This document shows, one piece after another, positions 7,708 through 15,353 of a DNA stretch of 17,862 bases (position 1 is the stretch's first letter; every line of letters starts with the position of its first letter). Source of the DNA: Flavobacteriales bacterium UBA1993. GTDB taxonomy: Bacteria > Bacteroidota > Bacteroidia > Flavobacteriales_G > Salibacteraceae. The notes under the pieces are model-generated. The model did not search any database. It was not told the DNA's origin and saw only the letters and a list, made by a program, of their open reading frames with translations. Both the position numbers and the translations under genes were made by a program. The DNA is taken from the NCBI GenBank assembly GCA_002336485.1, contig DDCZ01000019.1:5398-23259 (forward strand), given 5' to 3'.

Positions 7708-10314
7708 ATGGATTACGATTACAAAAGCATTGAGGCAAAGTGGCGAAACCGATGGAAAGAGGAAGAGACTTTCCGAGCTGAAAACAAGAGTGAAAAACCT
7801 TCCTTTTACGTGCTTGACATGTTCCCCTATCCTTCAGGATCAGGCTTACACGTTGGGCATCCACTTGGATATATAGCCAGCGATATATACGCTCGCTACA
7901 AGCGCCATCTCGGGTTTAACGTATTGCATCCAATGGGCTATGATTCTTATGGTTTACCCGCGGAGCAGTATGCGATTGAAACAGGACAACACCCAGCGAA
8001 GACTACCGCGGCAAACATAAACCGCTATCGAGAGCAGCTTGATTTAATCGGTTTTTCGTTTGATTGGTCAAGAGAGGTACGGACATCAGACCCATCTTTC
8101 TATAAATGGACGCAATGGATATTCGTTCGGCTTTTTCACAGTTGGTTCAACAATGTCACACAGAAAGCCGAGCCCATTGAAACGCTAATTTCAACATTTG
8201 AAAAAGCGGGAAATAAGGAGATAGATGCGGCGTGTCATGAGGTTGAGATCTTCGATTCCAACGAATGGAACAGCATGGACGTAAAGGAGAAACGTACTAT
8301 TCTGCTTAACTACCGCATTGCATATCGCGCTGAAACTATCGTAAACTGGTGCCCAGAACTAGGCACTGTTTTAGCGAACGATGAAGTCGTTAATGGCGTA
8401 AGCGAAAGGGGTGGATTCCCAGTAGAGCAGAAAAAAATGATGCAATGGTCGTTGAGAATCAGAGCATATGCCCAGCGTCTTTTAGACGGGTTGAACAAGA
8501 TTGACTGGTCAGATTCCATTAAGGAAGTCCAGCGAAATTGGATCGGTAAAAGTGAAGGAGCAGAGATCAAATTCTCAATTGATGGTTTAAGCGAATCAAT
8601 CGAAGTGTTTACCACAAGGCCCGATACAATTTTTGGAGCAACATTTATGGTACTAGCTCCTGAGCATCCGCTCGTTTCAACACTCACTACTAGGGATCAA
8701 CGAAATGAGGTTGAGGCATATATTGACTTTGCTAAAGGGCGATCAGAACGTGAGCGCATGGCAGAGGTTAAGGACGTCACGGGAGCATTCACTGGTGCGT
8801 ATGCGGTGAACCCGATATCGAAAAAGAAAATTCCGGTGTGGATAAGCGACTATGTGCTCGCGAGTTATGGTACCGGTGCGGTTATGGCTGTACCAGCTGG
8901 TGACCAGAGAGATTGGGATTTCGCCACAAAATTTGAACTCGACATCATACCCATAATTGATGGACAAGATGTTTCTGAGGGAGCAGCGGACAAAAAAGAA
9001 GGCAGGATGATCAATTCTGGCCCCCTTAACGGTTTGTCTGTTTCAGAGGCGATAAGCCATGTTATCGCTATGGTGGAAGAGCTTGAGATTGGCGTTAAAA
9101 AAACGAACTTCAAGCTGCGAGACGCGGTGTTTAGCCGCCAGCGATATTGGGGAGAGCCTTTTCCTATTTACTATCGTGATGGCATCCCATTTACCATAGA
9201 CGAGGACAAACTCGACCAAATTCTTCTTCCAGAAATAGACAACTTCAAACCAACTGAAACTGGCGAGCCGCCTTTAGGCAGAGCTTCCAATTGGAATTGG
9301 GATGACCAGAAAGGGAAAATTGTCAAAAACGGCGAAGGGTATCCAATGGAGCTCAATACAATGCCGGGTTGGGCGGGATCAAATTGGTATTACCTACGAT
9401 ATATGATGCCTGGGGAAGCTGCAGCAAGAGACAAGGAATTTGTTTCAAAAAGTGCTGTCGACGCTTGGGGACAGGTCGATCTTTATATGGGCGGCGCCGA
9501 ACATGCCACCGGCCACCTACTCTACTTTCGTTTCGTGACGAAATTTCTTGCCGATCTCGGTCACATTCCCTTTGATGAACCAGTTAAGAAACTGATCAAT
9601 CAGGGCATGATTCAAGCAGAAGATGGACACAAAATGAGCAAGCGTTACGGAAACGTTGTAAACCCTGATGATGTGATCGCCCAAAGCGGTGCAGACGCCC
9701 TTCGTTTACATGAAATGTTTCTCGGCCCAATTGAGATGCACAAGCCCTGGAATACTAAAGGGATTGAGGGAGTAAGCCGATTTCTGAGAAAACTTTGGCG
9801 ATTGATTCATGATAAGGATGGCAACTTGATGGTAGTAAACGAAGAGCCAAACACGGCAGAACTCAAAGCGCTCCATAAGTGCATTCAAAAAGTAGGAGAA
9901 GACATGGAAAAATTCTCCTTCAACACCTCTGTAAGCGCTTTTATGGTTCTAGTAAATGAGCTATCTGAGCTAGGTTGCGTGAAGCGCAGTATCATAGAAC
10001 AATCCATGATTTTGATGAGTTGTCATGCGCCCTTCATATCTGAAGAAATTTGGCACAAACTGGGACATAAAGAATCAATTTCAAACGTACCTTGGCCAAA
10101 GCTCAATGCTGACTATTTAAAAAGTGACAGCGTCAAATATCCAATCTCATTTAACGGCAAAACAAGGTTTTATGTTGAGCTGAGCGCTGGCACGAGCAAG
10201 GACGATATTGAATCTCATGTATTGTCTTTGGACGAAACAAAAAAGTGGTTGGATGGAGCTACTCCGCGCAAAGTCATCGTAGTCCCAGGCAGAATCGTAA
10301 ACATCGTGGCTTGA
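7708..10314 (+). CDS. leuS: Leucyl-tRNA synthetase
   Basis: LeuRS attaches leucine to tRNA-Leu in the cytoplasm. The 868-residue protein is full length. The class I HIGH motif is HVGH (48-51) in PYPSGSGLHVGHPLGY, and the KMSKS loop is KMSKR (642-646). The CP1 editing domain carries TTRPDT (302-307) and the GTGAVMAVP strand, ending in GDQRD (398-402); the usual sequence has His where Gly398 stands, while the editing aspartate 402 is kept. WAGSNWYYLRYM and DLYMGGAEHATGHLLY are typical of bacterial LeuRS. The ATG at 7708 gives the expected DYDYKSIEAKWRNRW start. The TGA stop overlaps the likely TTG start of bioY by four bases, so the two are translationally linked. Confidence 0.97.
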   Translation: MDYDYKSIEAKWRNRWKEEETFRAENKSEKPSFYVLDMFPYPSGSGLHVGHPLGYIASDIYARYKRHLGFNVLHPMGYDSYGLPAEQYAIETGQHPAKTTAANINRYREQLDLIGFSFDWSREVRTSDPSFYKWTQWIFVRLFHSWFNNVTQKAEPIETLISTFEKAGNKEIDAACHEVEIFDSNEWNSMDVKEKRTILLNYRIAYRAETIVNWCPELGTVLANDEVVNGVSERGGFPVEQKKMMQWSLRIRAYAQRLLDGLNKIDWSDSIKEVQRNWIGKSEGAEIKFSIDGLSESIEVFTTRPDTIFGATFMVLAPEHPLVSTLTTRDQRNEVEAYIDFAKGRSERERMAEVKDVTGAFTGAYAVNPISKKKIPVWISDYVLASYGTGAVMAVPAGDQRDWDFATKFELDIIPIIDGQDVSEGAADKKEGRMINSGPLNGLSVSEAISHVIAMVEELEIGVKKTNFKLRDAVFSRQRYWGEPFPIYYRDGIPFTIDEDKLDQILLPEIDNFKPTETGEPPLGRASNWNWDDQKGKIVKNGEGYPMELNTMPGWAGSNWYYLRYMMPGEAAARDKEFVSKSAVDAWGQVDLYMGGAEHATGHLLYFRFVTKFLADLGHIPFDEPVKKLINQGMIQAEDGHKMSKRYGNVVNPDDVIAQSGADALRLHEMFLGPIEMHKPWNTKGIEGVSRFLRKLWRLIHDKDGNLMVVNEEPNTAELKALHKCIQKVGEDMEKFSFNTSVSAFMVLVNELSELGCVKRSIIEQSMILMSCHAPFISEEIWHKLGHKESISNVPWPKLNADYLKSDSVKYPISFNGKTRFYVELSAGTSKDDIESHVLSLDETKKWLDGATPRKVIVVPGRIVNIVA

Positions 10315-10859
10315 GTAAAGAACTAAAGTTATCGAGAATAGCCGCGGAGGTAGCTTTTTCCGGGATAATGATGTGGGCATCAGGTCAAGTCGCTTTCGAA
10401 CTTCCGGGCATCTCAGTACCGATTACACTTCAAAGCATGGTGGCTATGATACTTCCAATGCTACTCACGGGAAGAAATGCCTCAGGTGGAATATTATTAT
10501 GGCTTGTCCTTGGCCTTTTAGACGTTCCAGTATTTGCCAATGGAAGCAGCGGGTTGAGCATCCTATATTCAAATAGTGGTGGGTACTTAGTCGGATTTTA
10601 CCTGGTCAGCTTCTTTATCCGCGCCCTGAAGGATCGGATCATGGCCAAAGGAATTATTTGGCTTGCGGTTATTTTCGTATCAGGCCATGTTTTACTTACA
10701 ATTATTGGTCTTAGCTGGATAAAAGTTGGGGGCTACAGCATCATATCCTTAGAGACACATGTTATACCATACTTACCTGGCCTCTTTATCAAGAGTTTAT
10801 TAGGAGCAATCATCTTCTGGTCGGTCTGTCGATGGCTTCCAAAAATTCAACAATCGTGA
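10311..10859 (+). CDS. bioY: BioY family biotin transporter (S component)
   Basis: BioY is the membrane substrate-binding component of biotin ECF transporters and imports biotin. With the TTG start at 10311 the protein has 182 residues and about six membrane helices, the normal BioY size. Diagnostic segments are the VPITLQSM stretch (36-43), LGLLDVPVFANGSSGL (67-82) and NSGGYLVGFYL (88-98), which match the family's PxTLQ, GxPVFA and GGYLxGF motifs. The longer reading from GTG at 10245 would overlap leuS by 70 bases with a charged, non-family N-terminus, so I reject it. The TTG start shares TTGA with the leuS stop. No ATPase or T-component gene is adjacent; they may be elsewhere, or BioY may work alone as in several bacteria. 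Confident on family, moderate on start. Confidence 0.9.
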   Translation: MSKELKLSRIAAEVAFSGIMMWASGQVAFELPGISVPITLQSMVAMILPMLLTGRNASGGILLWLVLGLLDVPVFANGSSGLSILYSNSGGYLVGFYLVSFFIRALKDRIMAKGIIWLAVIFVSGHVLLTIIGLSWIKVGGYSIISLETHVIPYLPGLFIKSLLGAIIFWSVCRWLPKIQQS

Positions 10860-10885
10860 AGTTGGCACATCGTTTGAAAATGTAC

Positions 10886-11719
10886 ATGAAAACCACGCCT
10901 ATGAAACCTTTAGCATTTTCACTAATAACGTGTCTCATTGCCCTTGGCTCTTTTGCACAAGAAGGAAAAGGACCATCTCCATCAAAGCCGGCAGCATCTG
11001 TCGGGTTACCTAGCATTGATCACAATGCATTTAAGAGAGGCGAAAGATTAGAGTATGAAGTATCCTATGGTTGGATAGACGCAGGCGAGGCAATAATTGA
11101 GGTCTCCAATGAAAAAAAGACGATTGCTGGTCGCGATGTCATGCACGTCATAGGTCGCGGAAATTCAATGGGAACTTTTAACTGGTTCTTCAAGGTTAGA
11201 GACAAGTATGAGACATACCTCGATGCCGATGGCGTTTTTCCCTGGATATTCGTTCGTGACATTCAAGAGGGCGATTTCTCAATGAAACAGTACTACACCT
11301 TTGATCAGTTTAAGCGGAAAGTAAAAACGAAAAAGGGAAAGGAACACGATGTGCCTGTAGGTGTTCAGGACATGATTTCGGCGTTTTACTATGCAAGGAC
11401 ATTTGATTACACAAATGCAGTCCCGAATCAGGTTTATGAGATGTCCATTTTTATTGACGATGAGTTGTGGCCACTTCGTATTCGATACCTAAAGAAAGAG
11501 CGTATCACTATTGATCGAGGAACCTTCGATTGCATGGTATTTGTCCCGGTTGTTCAGGAAGGACGAATATTTAAAAAAGAAGAGGACATGATGGTTTGGG
11601 TGACCGATGATGCGAATAAAATACCCGTTCAGGCGAAGGCGAAAATTTTAGTCGGTTCGATAACCATGGAACTTCGCGACTATAAAGGACTTGCAAACCC
11701 AGTCTCAATAGTCGAATAA
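10886..11719 (+). CDS. DUF3108 domain-containing exported protein
   Basis: The product is a periplasmic or envelope protein of about 277 residues and unknown biochemical role. It opens with a signal peptide (LAFSLITCLIALGSFAQ, cleavage near A-Q). The mature part starts with FKRGERLEYEVSYGWIDAGEA, the signature opening of DUF3108 (GE.L.Y.V.yg.i.aG.a). The family fold is beta-rich. The last residues KAKILVGSITMELRDYKG also fit the DUF3108 end. The start is uncertain: ATGs at 10832, 10880, 10886 and 10901 share the frame; 10832 overlaps bioY and gives an N-terminus too long for a signal peptide, while 10886 or 10901 place the hydrophobic core correctly. It lies 26 bases after bioY and before a hairpin at 11751, so it may end the leuS-bioY unit. 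Confidence 0.85.
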   Translation: MKTTPMKPLAFSLITCLIALGSFAQEGKGPSPSKPAASVGLPSIDHNAFKRGERLEYEVSYGWIDAGEAIIEVSNEKKTIAGRDVMHVIGRGNSMGTFNWFFKVRDKYETYLDADGVFPWIFVRDIQEGDFSMKQYYTFDQFKRKVKTKKGKEHDVPVGVQDMISAFYYARTFDYTNAVPNQVYEMSIFIDDELWPLRIRYLKKERITIDRGTFDCMVFVPVVQEGRIFKKEEDMMVWVTDDANKIPVQAKAKILVGSITMELRDYKGLANPVSIVE

Positions 11720-11750
11720 CGGCATTCACCGCTTGGTGTTAGAAAATGAT

Positions 11751-11797
11751 AAACCCGATGGCTTGCTTCAATCTTGGAGCAATTACCTTCGGGTTTT
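11751..11797 (+). terminator. Long hairpin, likely terminator after the DUF3108 gene
   Basis: The outer stem AAACCCGA (11751-11758) pairs with TCGGGTTT (11789-11796). GG (11760-11761) pairs with CC (11786-11787) after a T/T mismatch. The inner stem TTGCTTC (11763-11769) pairs with GGAGCAA (11776-11782), including one G-T wobble, around a six-base loop. About 17 pairs in all. The 3' arm ends in only four T residues, so termination may be weak. It lies 12 bases before the GTG of the next gene and overlaps a promoter-like element. Confidence 0.5.
11762..11791 (+). promoter_or_regulatory. Possible Bacteroidota promoter of the tryptophan dioxygenase gene
   Basis: CTTG (11762-11765) and TACCTTCG (11784-11791) are 18 bases apart, close to the TTTG-N17-20-TAnnTTTG consensus with one mismatch in each box. 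Transcription would start near 11797, leaving a leader of about 12 bases before the GTG at 11809. The same octamer TACCTTCG occurs 19 bases before leuS. The element lies inside the hairpin, so the two assignments compete or act together. Confidence 0.35.
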
Positions 11798-11808
11798 AAA
11801 TTACCCCA

Positions 11809-12819
11809 GTGCCAAATCAAATAGAAAACCAAACGTCCAAGTTGATCGAGAAGTACGACCTTATGGGTCAAGACTTAAACGGATACCTCGATGGCCTTCT
11901 CCTTTCCAACTATTTAACCTACTGGGACTACATTCACCTGGACACGCTGCTTACGCTTCAGTCTCCCAAGACCGATTTCCCGGATGAAGAAATTTTCATC
12001 ATGTATCACCAAATTACTGAGCTATACTTCAAACTGTGTCTGCATGAATTGGATCAGATCGCCTCGAATGGAATCAACATAAACAGCAGCGGTCAAGTGT
12101 TGGGAACCCATGAAAAACTTGATCGTGACTTTTTTCTTGCGCGAATCACTCGGGTAAATAGGTACTTCGAATCTCTTATAAAGAGCTTTGACATCATGAT
12201 AAACGGAATGGAAAAGGAGCAATTTTCCAGATTTCGCATGGCATTACTTCCAGCAAGCGGATTTCAGTCTGCTCAATATCGAATGATTGAAATTGCCTGT
12301 ACGGATCTAAAAAATCTTGTGGCCTTGGACCATCGTTCAGGCCTTGATGATTCGGATTCAATTGAAAAAATGTTCGAACTTATCTATTGGAAAAATGGGG
12401 CAACTGAGGCAGAGACTGGAAAGAAAACACTCACACTCAAACAATTTGAAAGTAAGTACACCTCAAGCCTTATGGGGTTGGCTGAAAAGTATAAGTCCTC
12501 GAACGTGTGGAAACAATATGAATCCCTTTCTGACTCAGATCAGTCAAATGATGATCTAATTAAGGCTATGAGACAACTGGATGTCAACGTAAACATCAAC
12601 TGGCCACTTTCACATTATAAAAGCGCAGTCAGGTATTTGGCTTCAAAGGATGGCGATGCTCCTGCAACAGGCGGAACCAATTGGCAAAAATATCTACCTC
12701 CAAGGTTTCAAAAGCGAATATTTTACCCTGCTCTGTGGAATTCGGATGAGCTCTCAAATTGGGGTAAGGGCTGGGTAGAAGAGGTATTAAGTGACTCAAT
12801 AAAAGTGAAAGGTGAATAG
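11809..12819 (+). CDS. kynA: Tryptophan 2,3-dioxygenase family heme protein
   Basis: Tryptophan 2,3-dioxygenase opens the indole ring of L-tryptophan to N-formylkynurenine with O2 and heme, the first step of the kynurenine route. The 336-residue protein keeps the substrate-pocket residues by position: Phe63 and His67 in FIMYHQ, Arg143 in FSRFRMALLPASGFQS, and Thr287 in ATGG. His269 in LSHYKS is the probable heme ligand. A Phe (139) stands where the Xanthomonas enzyme has Tyr113, as in animal enzymes. The start is GTG at 11809 or ATG at 11863; a TAA lies in frame at 11797, so nothing longer is possible. Its stop overlaps the next gene by eight bases. No other kynurenine-pathway gene is present here, so the true substrate in this branch of the family is less certain than the family. 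Confidence 0.88.
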   Translation: MPNQIENQTSKLIEKYDLMGQDLNGYLDGLLLSNYLTYWDYIHLDTLLTLQSPKTDFPDEEIFIMYHQITELYFKLCLHELDQIASNGININSSGQVLGTHEKLDRDFFLARITRVNRYFESLIKSFDIMINGMEKEQFSRFRMALLPASGFQSAQYRMIEIACTDLKNLVALDHRSGLDDSDSIEKMFELIYWKNGATEAETGKKTLTLKQFESKYTSSLMGLAEKYKSSNVWKQYESLSDSDQSNDDLIKAMRQLDVNVNINWPLSHYKSAVRYLASKDGDAPATGGTNWQKYLPPRFQKRIFYPALWNSDELSNWGKGWVEEVLSDSIKVKGE

Positions 12820-14089
12820 GTCATCCATAATCTTAACGGTTGCCATTGGATTTTCAGTGGTTTGCTTGGTAATCATTTTCACGCATAAATCAAAAGTTCC
12901 TCAACCTGTATTTGTTCAAGCCATTGATTCATTGGTTAGCGTAGAATGCTATGATGAATTTGGAATAGACGCTGAAGGATATGATGTAATCAAAGGGAAA
13001 ATCCGTCCAAACGAGTTTCTCTCCGACATCCTTCTGCCAATGAACATTCCATATGCCAGCATTTCAAATTTGGCGGAAAAGTCAAAATCGGTTTTTGACA
13101 TTAGAAAGCTTAACTCAGGGAAGAATTACACGATTATTCGATCCACGGACAGCCTCAAAAAGGCGTTGTATTTTATCTACGAAGCATCGCCGGTAGACTT
13201 TGTGGTTTATGACCTCACGGATACAATAAGCATCTATAAAGGATCGAGACCAACCAAACTCGAGTCAAGAACAGCCAGTGGCATCATCAATTCATCCCTG
13301 TATCAAACCCTAATGGATCAAGATCTAAGCCCGGCCTTGGCAATGGAAATGGCCGATATTTATGCTTGGAGCATTGACTTTTACAGAATCCAAAAGGGCG
13401 ATTATTTCAAACTGATGTATACAGTTAAGAAAGTCGAAGACCAAGTCGTAGGCGTTGATGACATTCAAGCTGCGGTTTTTCAGCATTATGGGTCGCCATT
13501 CTATGCATTCCAATTTAGCCAAGGCGAACAAGTTGACTATTTTGATGAAGACGGAAATAGCTTGCGAAAGGCATTCTTGCAGGCGCCTCTTAAGTTCAGT
13601 CGAATCTCTTCAGGCTACACCAAGCGCAGGTTTCACCCAGTACAAAAACGTTACAAAGCCCATCTAGGTACCGATTACGCCGCACCAAGTGGCACCCCCA
13701 TAATGGCCGTAGGCGATGGGGTAGTATTGGAGGCTAAATACAAAAAGTATAATGGCAACTATGTCAAAATCAAGCATAATGCAACCTATACTACTCAGTA
13801 TCTACATATGAGTAAAATCGCCTCTGGAATGAAATCTGGGGCACGCGTCAAGCAAGGGCAAATAATTGGATATGTAGGCAGCACTGGGCTTGCAACGGGC
13901 CCACATGTATGTTTCCGATTTTGGAAGAATGGATCCCAAGTTGACCATCGAAGAGAAAAAATTCCACCAAGCGAACCCATTAAGCCAGAATATGCGTCGA
14001 AATACTCGGCCTATCTTAAACAATGGAAGGCCAAGCTGGATGAGATCACAATTCCAGTGGTAAACTCAATCCAAACAAAGGAGGCCTAA
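12812..14089 (+). CDS. Membrane-anchored M23 family metallopeptidase
   Basis: M23 enzymes are zinc endopeptidases that cut peptidoglycan cross-links in the periplasm. The 425-residue protein has an N-terminal membrane helix (about 5-24), a 240-residue region that in relatives holds a LysM/OapA-like fold, and a LytM-type domain (about 280-385). The zinc motif HxxxD is His284-Asp288 (HLGTD), and His332 lies in YLHM. The usual HxH is HVC (365-367), so the residue expected to be the third zinc ligand is Cys367 rather than His. The GTG start at 12812 is needed to keep the membrane helix; the next ATG lies far inside. It overlaps the dioxygenase stop by eight bases, so the two are probably translated together. 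Its TAA touches the stop of pdhC on the other strand with no gap. Confidence 0.9.
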   Translation: MNRSSIILTVAIGFSVVCLVIIFTHKSKVPQPVFVQAIDSLVSVECYDEFGIDAEGYDVIKGKIRPNEFLSDILLPMNIPYASISNLAEKSKSVFDIRKLNSGKNYTIIRSTDSLKKALYFIYEASPVDFVVYDLTDTISIYKGSRPTKLESRTASGIINSSLYQTLMDQDLSPALAMEMADIYAWSIDFYRIQKGDYFKLMYTVKKVEDQVVGVDDIQAAVFQHYGSPFYAFQFSQGEQVDYFDEDGNSLRKAFLQAPLKFSRISSGYTKRRFHPVQKRYKAHLGTDYAAPSGTPIMAVGDGVVLEAKYKKYNGNYVKIKHNATYTTQYLHMSKIASGMKSGARVKQGQIIGYVGSTGLATGPHVCFRFWKNGSQVDHRREKIPPSEPIKPEYASKYSAYLKQWKAKLDEITIPVVNSIQTKEA

Positions 14090-15343
14090 TTAGATCTCGC
14101 TCATTCCGAGCAATACGATAGGGTTCTCTATGTATGTTCTAAATGTCTCTAGGAATTGAGCCCCACTAACACCATCCACCACTCGATGGTCACAGCTCAT
14201 TGTAACCCTCATTCGATTACCGACGCGGATCTCGCCATCCTTTACTACAGGTTCTTGCCGGATTCCTCCAATTGCCATAATGCAACTATCAGGTGGGTTG
14301 ATGATAGCAGTAAATTCTTCAATACCAAACATGCCTAGATTGGAAATTGTAAATGTATTTCCTTCCCACTCTGCTGGCTGCAGTTTCTTGGATTTTGCTC
14401 GCTTCGCATAGTCTCGCACCTCTTCTGATATTTGTGTCAGCGCCTTATTATCTGCATGTCTAACTACAGGAACTAAGAGACCTTCATCCACTGAGACTGC
14501 CACACCAATATGGACATGCTCATTAAATCGAATGAAATCACCATGCCATCCTGCATTCACAGATGGGTGCTTCCTTAAGGCAACCGCTACAGCTTTAACG
14601 ACTAAGTCATTAAACGAAATCTTGCTCGGAGCAATTTCTTTATTAATGGCTATCCTGGCCGCGATAGCCTGATCCATGTCAAGATCAATGGTGAGATAAA
14701 AGTGCGGTGCTGAGAATTTGCTTTCACTAAGCCTTCTCGCAATTGTCTTGCGCATTTGACTCACCTCTACGTCTCTAGATCGTTCTGGCTGAGGAAGTGC
14801 ACCTCGACTGTTTTCTATATCACGCTTCACAATTCGACCGCCCTCTCCTGAACCACGAATACCACGAAGACTAAGTCCTCTCTCTTCCGCAAGTTTTCTA
14901 GCGAGTGGGGATATTTTTGTGCGACCACTAAGATCTTCTTTAACAGGCTCAGCCTTTACGATCGGCCTCGAAACCTCTTTCTTAACGACAGGTGCAGCCT
15001 GAACTGGTTTAGCCGAACTAGGAGCATCAGCCTTAGCAGCCTCTTTTGGTGTAGACGCAGCCTCAGCGGCCTTTGTTTCTTTAATAAGAGTTTTCACATC
15101 TTCACCTTCCTTACCGACTATCGCAATGAGCGAATCGACTTTGGCGGACTCACCTACTCCAACCTCAACGTGAAGCAAAACACCAGCAGGAAATGACTCG
15201 AATTCCATCGTCGCCTTATCAGACTCTATTTCTGCTAATACATCTCCTGCGTTGACCTTGTCACCAACCTTTTTTAACCAAGTTGCAATCACACCTTCTT
15301 CCATGGTGTCGCTTAGCTTGGGCATCTTAATTATCTCCGCCAT
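14090..15343 (-). CDS. pdhC: Pyruvate dehydrogenase complex E2, dihydrolipoamide acetyltransferase
   Basis: E2 is the core of the pyruvate dehydrogenase complex and passes the acetyl group from lipoate to CoA. In 417 residues the order is one lipoyl domain (1-78) with lipoyl-lysine 43 in ESDKATME, an Ala/Pro/Lys-rich linker (about 88-135), a peripheral-subunit-binding domain (143-176, ISPLARKLAEERG), a second linker, and the catalytic domain (about 192-417). The active site is SCDHRVVDG with His386 and Asp390. PDCIMAIGG-type sequence (351-360, with Ser at the third position) also fits E2. The neighbouring E1 alpha gene makes pyruvate, rather than branched-chain keto acids, the likely substrate. 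It begins 10 bases after pdhA with an AAAGGA stretch before the ATG. Confidence 0.93.
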   Translation of the reverse strand: MAEIIKMPKLSDTMEEGVIATWLKKVGDKVNAGDVLAEIESDKATMEFESFPAGVLLHVEVGVGESAKVDSLIAIVGKEGEDVKTLIKETKAAEAASTPKEAAKADAPSSAKPVQAAPVVKKEVSRPIVKAEPVKEDLSGRTKISPLARKLAEERGLSLRGIRGSGEGGRIVKRDIENSRGALPQPERSRDVEVSQMRKTIARRLSESKFSAPHFYLTIDLDMDQAIAARIAINKEIAPSKISFNDLVVKAVAVALRKHPSVNAGWHGDFIRFNEHVHIGVAVSVDEGLLVPVVRHADNKALTQISEEVRDYAKRAKSKKLQPAEWEGNTFTISNLGMFGIEEFTAIINPPDSCIMAIGGIRQEPVVKDGEIRVGNRMRVTMSCDHRVVDGVSGAQFLETFRTYIENPIVLLGMSEI

Positions 15344-15353
15344 AATTTATCCT

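Noticed and set aside
8310..8687. Open frames antisense to leuS (also 8743-8967, 8865-9113 and others)
   Set aside because: Opposite a clearly conserved gene, with no recognisable domains or start signals.
10245..10310. Longer bioY from GTG at 10245
   Set aside because: It would overlap leuS by 70 bases with a basic, polar N-terminus not typical of BioY; the TTG at 10311 gives the normal length.
11727..11738. Small hairpin CACC-GCTT-GGTG after the DUF3108 gene
   Set aside because: Only four base pairs and no T run; the longer hairpin just downstream is a better candidate.
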